Assembly: GCF_018613805.1 (NCBI RefSeq)
Contig: NZ_JAGGPL010000009.1
Location: 1-64,000, forward strand
Reading direction: 5' to 3'
DNA from: Arthrobacter sp. ISL-48
Lineage (GTDB): Bacteria > Actinomycetota > Actinomycetes > Actinomycetales > Micrococcaceae
Length of the DNA stretch: 64,000 nucleotides
This document shows, piece by piece, positions 17,069 to 24,490 of the stretch (position 1 is the first letter of the stretch; every line of letters starts with the position of its first letter). The notes under the pieces are model-generated. The model was not told where the DNA came from, searched no databases, and saw only the letters and a list, made by a program, of their open reading frames with translations. Made by a program: the position numbers and the translations under genes.

Positions 17069-18060
17069 TACTGGGTGTCCTTGCTTCCGCCGGTGAGTTT
17101 GTTGACGAGGAACACCAGCGCGGAAAATGCCAGGGTGATTATTGCCAGGACAACGCCCATGGCGCAGGCGAGGCCGAACTGGCCTTTGTTGAACGCGGTG
17201 GAGAACAGTTGCTGGGACATCACCAGGGTCGAGTTGTTGGGGCCGCCGCCCGGATTAAGCGCGACCATGTACACGAAGGCGTCCAAAGCCAGGATCCCCA
17301 TGTAGATATAGGCCGTCTGGATATTGTCCCGGATGAGGGGGATGGTGATGCTGGTCGCGGTGCGGAACCTGCCGGCGCCGTCGATCCGGGCTGCTTCGAA
17401 GAGCTCTGCGGGGATGCCCTTGATCGCGGCGACAAAGAGCACCATGTAGAAGCCGACGAAGCCCCAGATGATGACGAACATCGATGCGGCCATGGCTGTG
17501 TTTTCGCTGCCCAACCAGGCGAAGGACCTGAACTGTTCGAGTCCGGCGGCCGTGAGGATCCCGTTCAGCAGACCGTTGCTGGGGTCGTAAATCTGGCCCC
17601 ACATGATGCCGATGATGATCGCCGGGATCACGTAGGGGAAGAAGGAAACGACCCGGTAGAAGCTGGAGTTCCGCAGGCCCTTAACCTGGCCGCGGCTGCT
17701 TCCGCCCACCGTGACGAGGGACGCGAGGACGAGGCTGAGGACGATTGTCACGGCCGGCAGTGCCAGGGCTAGGAGAATGTTGTTGCCCATGGCCTTCATG
17801 AAGATATCGTCGGAAAAGAGCCTTCCGTAGTTGGCCAGCCCGGTGAAGTTCATCTTTTGGGTGAACCCGGACCAGTCGGTCATGGAGTAGTAGAAGGCCT
17901 GCACGAACGGGGAAACCACGAAGATCAGATAGACGGCCAGCGGGACTCCCAGAAACACCGCGATGAAGCTGATCCTGTCAAAACTCCATTTCGATCGACG
18001 CCGTGTCCCTCCGGCAGGCGCCGTGCCCGCCGGAGGAACACTCGTTCCCAACAGGCTCAT
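17068..18060 (-). CDS. Carbohydrate ABC transporter permease (MalF/NgcF type)
   Basis: 330 residues, six predicted membrane helices after an Arg/Lys-rich N-terminus (RRRSKWSFDR). Its EAA loop reads ELFEAARIDGAGRF followed by ITIPLI. The stop abuts the start of the second permease, and its own start overlaps the stop of the solute-binding protein gene by four bases (ATGA on the minus strand), so all three are translationally coupled. No ATP-binding subunit is encoded anywhere in the cluster, so the importer probably uses a shared MsiK-type ATPase from elsewhere in the genome. Confidence 0.9.
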   Translation of the reverse strand: MSLLGTSVPPAGTAPAGGTRRRSKWSFDRISFIAVFLGVPLAVYLIFVVSPFVQAFYYSMTDWSGFTQKMNFTGLANYGRLFSDDIFMKAMGNNILLALALPAVTIVLSLVLASLVTVGGSSRGQVKGLRNSSFYRVVSFFPYVIPAIIIGIMWGQIYDPSNGLLNGILTAAGLEQFRSFAWLGSENTAMAASMFVIIWGFVGFYMVLFVAAIKGIPAELFEAARIDGAGRFRTATSITIPLIRDNIQTAYIYMGILALDAFVYMVALNPGGGPNNSTLVMSQQLFSTAFNKGQFGLACAMGVVLAIITLAFSALVFLVNKLTGGSKDTQ

Positions 18061-19466
18061 TTCACTTCGACCTTGCTGACGGAACTGTCGTTGCGGACCT
18101 TGTCCGTGATCTTCTGCATGTCCGAGGTCAAGGTGGCCACGTCTGACTTTCCGTCCAGGAACGTGTTCCAGACGACGAGCAGGTCCTTGTTCATCCCGTA
18201 AACGTCAACAAATCCCCACGTGAAGATGTTCTTCCCGGCCGCATCGAGCATCTTGGTCTGCGATACCAGGGCCGTTGATCCGAAGCCGTCCTCCGGAATT
18301 GTTCCCTTGACGATCGTCGAGGCCAGCTGGTTCTTGGCGAAATTGGTGGCAGCGTCCTTGGACAGCATGGTGCGCAGCATTTCCTTGCCCCCGGCAACGT
18401 TCTTCGCCTGAGAGGGAACGATGTACGCTTCGGCCGCCGCACTGTGCAGGGCTTCATAGGGGAATTTCGATCCGCTGGTAACGGTGGGCGCTGGAGCGCC
18501 GGTGAGTTTGAAGCCGGCCAGAGTCTGGTCCTTCATTTCGTTTTCGATCCAGGAACCGGACGGGTATAGGACAGCGGACTCGTCATGGATCCACTGCGCC
18601 TGGGCGGCGGTGAAAGCGGTGCCTGACCCACCGGGCTTCATGTATCCGGCTTTGACGATCTTTTCCATGCCGGCGAGCACGCTTTGCATCGCGGGATGGG
18701 ACCAGCAGTTCTCTTTGAGGTTGTCCAGAGCAAGGCGCACGTCGTCGCCGCCTTCCTTGATTGCGGAGGCGATGGCCAGTTCAAGGTAGTAGGTTGCGGC
18801 TTCCTTGCCCCAGCAGAAGAGGTACTTGCCTTGGCCTTTTGCTTTCTCGCCGAGGGCAAGCATTTCATCCCACGTCTTGGGGACCTTCCAGCCGTTCTGC
18901 TCGAACAGCGACGCTGAGTACCAGACGGCAAAGACGGTCAGAACATAGTTGATGGAGGCGAGCTTGTCGCCGAAGGTCCCGGGGGCGAGGACACCGGGGT
19001 ACAAGGTGTCCTTGATGACCTTGCCCTCAAGGTTTTTCGCGTTCACCACCGAATTGAGGTCTTCAAGCTGCGAAAGGATGGTGTTGATGCCTATCAGGTT
19101 GGCACCGGAGTCATCGATGAGGTCCGGCGGGTTGCCGCCGACGAAGCGTGGCTGCAGTTCCTGGGCGATGTTCGTTGACGCGGCCACCTTGGCCGTGGTT
19201 CCCGCGTGGTTCTTTTGGACCAGGTCCCCGGCGAACGTCGCATAGTCGATGCCGTAGCCGCCCTTGAAGATTACGGCATCGATTGTTGAATTGTCGGCCA
19301 TGCCGAACGGGTTCGCGTCCGACACCGTTCCGCTGGGCCCGGACGTTGTTCCGCCACCTCCTCCGGCGCAGGACGCGAGGGAACCCCCCAGCGGTACGAG
19401 GACTGCGGCGGCGAGGACGCCGCCGAGGAAGCGACGGCGTTCCAAGGGTGTCTGTTGAATGTTCAT
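18057..19466 (-). CDS. Extracellular sugar-binding lipoprotein of the ABC importer (NgcE-like)
   Basis: 469 residues. The N-terminus has a twin-arginine motif (RRRFLGG, residues ~10-16), a hydrophobic stretch, and a lipobox LASC with the acylated Cys at about residue 33, followed by a Gly/Ser linker. It should therefore be a Tat-exported lipoprotein. The body is a bacterial extracellular solute-binding protein of the CUT1 class. Its length, Tat signal and neighbours agree with the GlcNAc/diacetylchitobiose-binding NgcE family, but the ligand is inferred. It is 75 bases downstream of the SIS gene and starts the three-gene transporter unit. Confidence 0.85.
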   Translation of the reverse strand: MNIQQTPLERRRFLGGVLAAAVLVPLGGSLASCAGGGGGTTSGPSGTVSDANPFGMADNSTIDAVIFKGGYGIDYATFAGDLVQKNHAGTTAKVAASTNIAQELQPRFVGGNPPDLIDDSGANLIGINTILSQLEDLNSVVNAKNLEGKVIKDTLYPGVLAPGTFGDKLASINYVLTVFAVWYSASLFEQNGWKVPKTWDEMLALGEKAKGQGKYLFCWGKEAATYYLELAIASAIKEGGDDVRLALDNLKENCWSHPAMQSVLAGMEKIVKAGYMKPGGSGTAFTAAQAQWIHDESAVLYPSGSWIENEMKDQTLAGFKLTGAPAPTVTSGSKFPYEALHSAAAEAYIVPSQAKNVAGGKEMLRTMLSKDAATNFAKNQLASTIVKGTIPEDGFGSTALVSQTKMLDAAGKNIFTWGFVDVYGMNKDLLVVWNTFLDGKSDVATLTSDMQKITDKVRNDSSVSKVEVK

Positions 19467-19541
19467 GTTGATCTGCTGCCTTTCTTGTTACCGTTGCCCG
19501 CACCGCGGTGACGGATGGATTCTCTTGTTGTCGGCCCCGGC

Positions 19542-20315
19542 TCAGGCGTCGCGCCGGATCCGGTCCTTGTAGAGGTCTTCGAGGGCGTGGTTGTGCTCAT
19601 CGCCGCCGGGGATGTTGGCGGAGATGTAGACAGGGGGCTTCTTGCCTTCTTCGGCGATCCGGTTCGCGGTGCCAATGGTGAGCAGCTGTGCGATGAAGGC
19701 CGCCGTGATGGATGAGACCGCACCGACGTCGATGCCGCCCGGGAGTTCGAGCACGGCGTCGCCGAAAGGTGCGGTGTTATCGATGACGACGTCGGCAACG
19801 TCGCACAGGCGCTTGCCGCTGGGGTGTTTCGGTTCGACCTTCAACGTATGCGCCATGCTGGTGACGGCGATCACCTTATGTCCTTTCTCCTTCGCCAGGA
19901 GAGCGAGGCCCACGATGGAACCGTTGACTCCCGAATTGGAAGCGATAACGAAAACGTCCTCGGGTCCCACCGGGGAAAGGGCGAAAAGTTCGTTGACCAC
20001 TGACGGATTGCGCTCGAGCGAGGATCCGGTGAGGACCTCGACGTCGTACGTGCCGCGCAGGACCACATCACGTAAGGCGATCCTGTTGGTGGGGATCAGG
20101 CCGCCCGCCCGGCCGGCGATCTCCATGGCGAAGGCCTCGGAATGCCCCGTGCCGAAGGCTTGGATGACACCCCCTTTATCGATCGCGGATTTGAGCAGCT
20201 CGATGGCGTCGTCAAGGCTTCCCGACATCGCCTGGCCCGAGAGCTCCTGGATGCGTGAAGTGACCTCCCGGGTGTAGGCCCGGACGAGGTCGGATGTGGG
20301 GGTGGAAACAGACAA
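19542..20315 (-). CDS. SIS-domain phosphosugar-binding protein (UPF0309-like)
   Basis: 257 residues, one SIS fold. The phosphosugar-binding loop is QAFGTGHSEAFAMEIAGRAGG, shown in part by GTGHSEAFAMEIAGRAGG at about residues 56-73. IASNSGVNG marks the second SIS loop. The N-terminal helix and GGLIPTNRI resemble the UPF0309 family of uncharacterised sugar isomerase-like proteins. The relatives include MurNAc-6-phosphate etherase, so isomerase, lyase or sensing roles are all possible. It lies 9 bases after the RpiR regulator gene on the same strand and precedes the importer. Confidence 0.85.
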   Translation of the reverse strand: MSVSTPTSDLVRAYTREVTSRIQELSGQAMSGSLDDAIELLKSAIDKGGVIQAFGTGHSEAFAMEIAGRAGGLIPTNRIALRDVVLRGTYDVEVLTGSSLERNPSVVNELFALSPVGPEDVFVIASNSGVNGSIVGLALLAKEKGHKVIAVTSMAHTLKVEPKHPSGKRLCDVADVVIDNTAPFGDAVLELPGGIDVGAVSSITAAFIAQLLTIGTANRIAEEGKKPPVYISANIPGGDEHNHALEDLYKDRIRRDA

Positions 20316-20324
20316 AGCGGCTCC

Positions 20325-21290
20325 CTAGCTTCGATCGTGAGGCCCAGACAGCGCCGGTGCCGGCCTGCGGTTTGTAGTCGGCCCCCGATGCGGCCGTCGA
20401 TGTGCGGCGACAGCTTGGGCGGAGGCGGCCAGATTGGCTGTGGATCGTTCGAAGTCGTACTGGGCGATCAACAGGTACAGCAGGTCCAAAACCAGCAGTT
20501 GGCCGTGTTTGGCGGACAAATCGTCCGGCTGCAGGAAGTGTTCGTGGACGGACGTAATGATCTGGAGGTCGGCGGCCTCAGCGAGCGGCGACGACTGGTT
20601 GTTGCTCAGCGCCACGGTCAGGGCTCCGGACAGCCTTGCCTGGCGGAGCATCTGGATGGTTTCTTCTGTGCGTCCGGTGTTCGATATACCGATCGCAACA
20701 CAACCCTCGTCCTGGATGGCGGCACTCGTCAGGCCGACGTGCACTTCTGACCAGTGATGGCTGTTGATGCCGATCCGGTACAGCCGCGCGTGCATTTCCT
20801 CGGCGAGCATCGCGCTTCCGCCGACTCCGTAGATATCCACATGTCTGCTGGTCGCAATCCGTTCGGCAATCTGCTTCAACAACTGCAGATCCATCATGGA
20901 GGCGGTTTCCTGCAGCGAGCGGGTGTGGGCGTTCATGAGCGTGCTGAGGACTTCGGCCGGCGAATCGTCAGGGCCAAAGGCGCGCCCGATGTCGATCTTC
21001 CACGAATCCCGGGCCGAGACGCGGCCCACTTCAGTGGCGATACTGACGCGGAACGGGGCATAGCCGGTGTAACCAATCAGACGGCAGAAACGGGTGATCG
21101 TGGCCGGAGACGTTCCAGTCTGCTTGGCCAGGTCCCCGATCGTGCCATCCAAAGGCGCGTTTGGGTGCTCCAAAAGGAAGTGGGCAATCTTCACCATGGC
21201 GCCTGACATCTCCGGCAGGCGTGTTCGGATTCGGTTCACGACGCCCACAGCCCGGCCCGCGGACGATGGTGCTGTAGGGGTGGACGTCAC
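20325..21290 (-). CDS. MurR/RpiR-family transcriptional regulator of the amino-sugar cluster
   Basis: 321 residues from the GTG at 21290, which follows AAAAGGA; an in-frame extension up to 21443 overlaps the divergent gene and is rejected. The N-terminal helix-turn-helix (IGDLAKQTGTSPATITRFCRL) is shown in part by TSPATITRFCRL. The C-terminal SIS domain binds a phosphosugar: DIYGVGGSAMLAEEMHARL and IGISNTGRTEETI. The family commonly senses GlcN-6-P, MurNAc-6-P or similar. The protein is the first gene of the leftward operon and faces the kinase operon across 79 bases, so it probably controls both arms and itself. Confidence 0.9.
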   Translation of the reverse strand: MTSTPTAPSSAGRAVGVVNRIRTRLPEMSGAMVKIAHFLLEHPNAPLDGTIGDLAKQTGTSPATITRFCRLIGYTGYAPFRVSIATEVGRVSARDSWKIDIGRAFGPDDSPAEVLSTLMNAHTRSLQETASMMDLQLLKQIAERIATSRHVDIYGVGGSAMLAEEMHARLYRIGINSHHWSEVHVGLTSAAIQDEGCVAIGISNTGRTEETIQMLRQARLSGALTVALSNNQSSPLAEAADLQIITSVHEHFLQPDDLSAKHGQLLVLDLLYLLIAQYDFERSTANLAASAQAVAAHRRPHRGPTTNRRPAPALSGPHDRS

Positions 21291-21315
21291 GATAATCCTT
21301 TTCTTGTCCGCCGAC

Positions 21316-21356
21316 GTTTTACAAAAAGTATTCTCACCGTCTAACGTGTGTGTCAA
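21316..21356 (-). promoter_or_regulatory. Divergent promoter region with face-to-face promoters of the amino-sugar arms
   Basis: On the minus strand, a perfect -35 TTGACA (complement of 21351-21356) is followed after 18 bases by AATACT (complement of 21327-21332), driving the RpiR operon. On the plus strand, TTTACA at 21318-21323 with CTAACG / TAACGT at 21341-21347 is a weaker candidate for the kinase operon. The AT-rich TTTTACAAAAAGTATT at 21317-21332 overlaps elements of both and is the best operator candidate. Assignment of the regulator is inference. Confidence 0.6.
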
Positions 21357-21369
21357 GTCACAATTCGGG

Positions 21370-22413
21370 ATGGAGCTAGCTATAACGGTGCAGAAGATTC
21401 TCGCGGTAGACGCCGGCGGCACAACGACCCGGGCCGCGGTCATCGACGCGTCCGGGCTGTGCCTCGGTTACGGAACCGCAGGCGGGGGCAACCCCGTATC
21501 GGCCGGATACGACGGCGCGCTCGCCGCGGTCGCCGCCGCGGCTGAAGCTGCGGTCGCCGGGTCCGGGCTTGAGCACCACACGATTTCCTCAGCCCTGGTG
21601 GCGATGGCTGGAGTCACTCTCCGGATGCGGCCGGCCGCAATTGCCCAACAGCTTGTGGCGCTCGGTCTTCACGGGGCCGTGGAGATCGAGGCCGATCTTC
21701 TGGCCATGTTCCACTCCGGCACCCACAGGTCCTACGGATCCGTTCTCATTGCCGGTACTGGCTCTGTTGCGGCGCGGATCACCGATGGGCGGCTCGACCT
21801 GGTCGCCGATGGAACCGGCTGGCTGTTGGGCGACACCGGCTCCGGATACTGGATCGGCCACCGGGTGGCCCGGGCCGTCGTCGCTTCCCTCGACGGACGG
21901 GGGCCCCCAACGGCCCTGACCGCTCTGATGCTTGCTGAACTGCACATGGAGGTGAGGCCGGCGCGGCTGCACGGCCGGCCCCTCGTGCTGCTTGACCTGA
22001 TAGACGCCCTGTACAACTTGCGGCCCGTAGAGCTCTCGCGCTTCGCACCGCTCGCGTTCGAGGCGGGCGGCCAGGATCCAGTGGCCGCGCGGATCGTGAC
22101 GGCGGCCGCTTCCGCCCTTGCGGGTACCCTCGACGCAGTCAGGGACCAGCAGGTGCAAGGGCCCGTCGTGATTGGGGGAAGCGTTGCCCGCGCAGTCCTG
22201 GCGGCCCCGCCCGCCGTGGCCGCCCCGCTGCACGCTGCCTTGGGGCATGACGAAGTCATCCAGGTGGAGGACGGCCTCATCGGAGCGGCCGTGCTTGGCC
22301 TGCGACGGGCTGGAATACCAGTGGACGGCGACGTTTTCGAACGGCTGCAAAAGACCGTGGCGCGTTTTCGGGATGCCGCCCGTTCAGCTACGAAAAAAGC
22401 CCCGACGAAATGA
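21370..22413 (+). CDS. BadF/BadG-type ATPase, N-acetylhexosamine kinase
   Basis: 347 residues from the ATG at 21370. A GTG at 21388 with GGAG 12 bases upstream is an alternative start and would give 341. Phosphate-binding loops are visible as LAVDAGGTTTRAAVID and LIAGTGSVAARI, with the DGTGWLLGDTGSGYWIG segment typical of BadF/BadG GlcNAc kinases. Because the importer brings in unphosphorylated sugar, a cytosolic kinase is needed to make the amino-sugar 6-phosphate used by NagA. GlcNAc or GalNAc are likely substrates. It is the first gene of the rightward operon, 16 bases ahead of nagB. Confidence 0.85.
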   Translation: MELAITVQKILAVDAGGTTTRAAVIDASGLCLGYGTAGGGNPVSAGYDGALAAVAAAAEAAVAGSGLEHHTISSALVAMAGVTLRMRPAAIAQQLVALGLHGAVEIEADLLAMFHSGTHRSYGSVLIAGTGSVAARITDGRLDLVADGTGWLLGDTGSGYWIGHRVARAVVASLDGRGPPTALTALMLAELHMEVRPARLHGRPLVLLDLIDALYNLRPVELSRFAPLAFEAGGQDPVAARIVTAAASALAGTLDAVRDQQVQGPVVIGGSVARAVLAAPPAVAAPLHAALGHDEVIQVEDGLIGAAVLGLRRAGIPVDGDVFERLQKTVARFRDAARSATKKAPTK

Positions 22414-22429
22414 AAGAGGACTCAGCACG

Positions 22430-23209
22430 ATGGAGATCGTGATCGTCAAAGACCGTGCCATGGTCGGTCAACATGCCGCCGGCCTCATCGAAAGAACGGT
22501 GCTCGGCAAACCGGCCGCCGTGCTGGGCTTCGCCACCGGGTCGTCCCCACTGCCCGTCTACGAAGCCCTCGAGGGCAAAGACCTGGACTGGACGGACGTG
22601 TCCGGATTCGCACTCGACGAATATGTCGACATTCCGGTCCATCACGCCCAAAGCTACGTGTCCGTCATCCGGCGCGAAGTGGTGGACCGCCTCGGACTCG
22701 ACGAACGCCGCGTCCGTGTTCCGGACGGACGCGCCCGAGACCTCGATGTGGCGGCCCGCCTATTCGACGAGGCGATTCGCGAAGCAGGGGGAGTGGACTT
22801 GCAACTCCTGGGAATCGGGACCAATGGCCACGTGGGGTTCAACGAGCCCGGCTCCTCATTCGCCTCCCGCACCCGGGTGACGGCTTTGACGGCAAGCACC
22901 CGGGAGGCCAACTCCCGCTTCTTCGACTCGGTGCATCAGGTCCCCATGCACTGCATCACCCAGGGCCTGGGCACCATCCTCGAAGCCCGGCGGCTGGTGC
23001 TCGTGGCCGACGGCACGCGCAAGGCCGACGCCGTGGCACGTGCTGTGGAAGGACCTGTCACCAGCAAGTGCCCCGCATCGGCGATCCAGTTGCACCCCTG
23101 CGCGACCATCGTGATCGACGAACTGGCGGCGGCAAAGCTGACCCTGCGGGACTACTACCGCTACTCGGCGCGGCGCCCTGCCCGGGCTGAAACCGGTGCC
23201 TTGCTATGA
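22430..23209 (+). CDS. nagB: Glucosamine-6-phosphate deaminase/isomerase
   Basis: 259 residues, the usual NagB length. It converts glucosamine-6-phosphate to fructose-6-phosphate and ammonia. The motifs are all present: GFATGSSPLPVYEAL near the N-terminus, GFALDEYVDIP with the catalytic Asp, and LGIGTNGHVGFNEPGSSF with the catalytic His. The ATG at 22430 follows GAAAGAGGA, and the N-terminus MEIVIVKD is typical. The stop overlaps the nagA start (ATGA), so expression is coupled. The presence of an AgaS-like gene in the same operon means GalN-6-P is probably handled by that other enzyme. Confidence 0.94.
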   Translation: MEIVIVKDRAMVGQHAAGLIERTVLGKPAAVLGFATGSSPLPVYEALEGKDLDWTDVSGFALDEYVDIPVHHAQSYVSVIRREVVDRLGLDERRVRVPDGRARDLDVAARLFDEAIREAGGVDLQLLGIGTNGHVGFNEPGSSFASRTRVTALTASTREANSRFFDSVHQVPMHCITQGLGTILEARRLVLVADGTRKADAVARAVEGPVTSKCPASAIQLHPCATIVIDELAAAKLTLRDYYRYSARRPARAETGALL

Positions 23210-24435
23210 CGGCATCAGCCCGGACACTGATCGCCGGCCGGATCCTGAGCGGAAGCATGGCCCTGGACGAGGGCCTACTTGCGATCGAAGAAGGCCGCAT
23301 TGTGTACGCGGGCCCCGAAAAGGACTATGGATACCAGGGGCCGGCGGACATCCACCGCCTGGACCCGGACATGATGGTGCTGCCAGGGCTTGTCGATCTG
23401 CACTGCCACGGTGGTTTCGGAACCGACTTCCCTTCCGCCGATGAGGAAGCCGCGAGGAAAACCATCAGTTCCCTCCACCGCAGCGGGACCACAACCCTGC
23501 TCGCAAGCCTCGTGACGGCGTCGAGGGAAGACCTGTTGCGCGCCATATCATCGTTCACGGCCCTGGCAGCTGAAGGCATGATCGCTGGCATCCATCTTGA
23601 GGGGCCGTTCCTCTCCACTGACCGGTGCGGTGCGCAGAACCCACGATGGATCCGCAACCCCGATCTTGCCCTGGCAGATGAGCTCCTGTCGGCCGGGCGT
23701 GGCGCGGTAAAGACCATGACGTATGCCCCTGAGCTGCCCCGCGCCGTCGAACTGGTCGATCTCCTGATCTCCCGGGGCGTGGTCCCCTCGGTTGGGCATA
23801 CCGACGCCGACACTGTCACCACGCGTAAGTTCCTGCTCCACGCCCACGGACAGCTGTCCGACGTCGACGCTGAGGTTGGCACCGGGAGGACCGGGACGGT
23901 AACCCACCTGTTCAACGGGATGCCTCCCATGCATCACCGCTCGCCGGGCCCGGTACCCGCTTGCCTCCAGGCGGCGAAGGCCGGCAAAGCTGTCCTCGAA
24001 CTGATTGCCGACAACACCCATCTCGATCCCCAGATGGTTTCCACCGTCTTCGACCTCGTCGGCGCCGGCAACATCGCCCTGGTCACCGACTCCATGGCCG
24101 CCGCCGGGTTGGCGGACGGCACATATGCGCTCGGACCGTCAACAGTCCAGGTCCGGGAGGGGGTGGCACGGTTGAGCACCACCGGCGCCATCGCCGGCGG
24201 CACCGCCACCCTGCTCGAAGTCCTTCAGCGGACCATAGCAGGAGGCGTGGCGCCAAGGGAGGCTGTGCGCGCCGCATCGGCCACGCCGGCCCGCATCCTC
24301 GGACTCTCCGGCGACGTCGGTGACCTGCGGCCCGGACTGCGCGCAGATCTCATTGCGGTCAGCAGGGAATTCCAGCTTCAAGCTGTCATGCGGTCCGGAA
24401 CCTGGCTCGAACCGCTTCTTCCCCGAAAGCCCTAG
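23206..24435 (+). CDS. nagA: N-acetylglucosamine-6-phosphate deacetylase (or GalNAc-6-P deacetylase)
   Basis: 409 residues, an amidohydrolase. It removes acetate from N-acetylhexosamine-6-phosphate. Metal and active-site motifs: LVDLHCHGGFGTDFP, GIHLEGPFLS with the metal-binding Glu, VGHTDAD, THLFNGMPPMHHRSPG, and LVTDSMAAAGL with the catalytic Asp. NagA and AgaA are too alike to tell apart by eye. The downstream tagatose-type kinase and aldolase make a dual or GalNAc role plausible. It starts inside the nagB stop codon. Confidence 0.92.
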   Translation: MTASARTLIAGRILSGSMALDEGLLAIEEGRIVYAGPEKDYGYQGPADIHRLDPDMMVLPGLVDLHCHGGFGTDFPSADEEAARKTISSLHRSGTTTLLASLVTASREDLLRAISSFTALAAEGMIAGIHLEGPFLSTDRCGAQNPRWIRNPDLALADELLSAGRGAVKTMTYAPELPRAVELVDLLISRGVVPSVGHTDADTVTTRKFLLHAHGQLSDVDAEVGTGRTGTVTHLFNGMPPMHHRSPGPVPACLQAAKAGKAVLELIADNTHLDPQMVSTVFDLVGAGNIALVTDSMAAAGLADGTYALGPSTVQVREGVARLSTTGAIAGGTATLLEVLQRTIAGGVAPREAVRAASATPARILGLSGDVGDLRPGLRADLIAVSREFQLQAVMRSGTWLEPLLPRKP

Positions 24436-24490
24436 TACGGGACTTCCCGGATCCACCCGCACAGGCTGCCTCGAAGAAAGCGAGCACAGG

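Noticed and set aside
21291..21443. Extended N-terminus of the RpiR regulator to 21443
   Set aside because: It would run over the divergent promoters and into the kinase gene. The GTG at 21290 has a ribosome binding site and suits the family.
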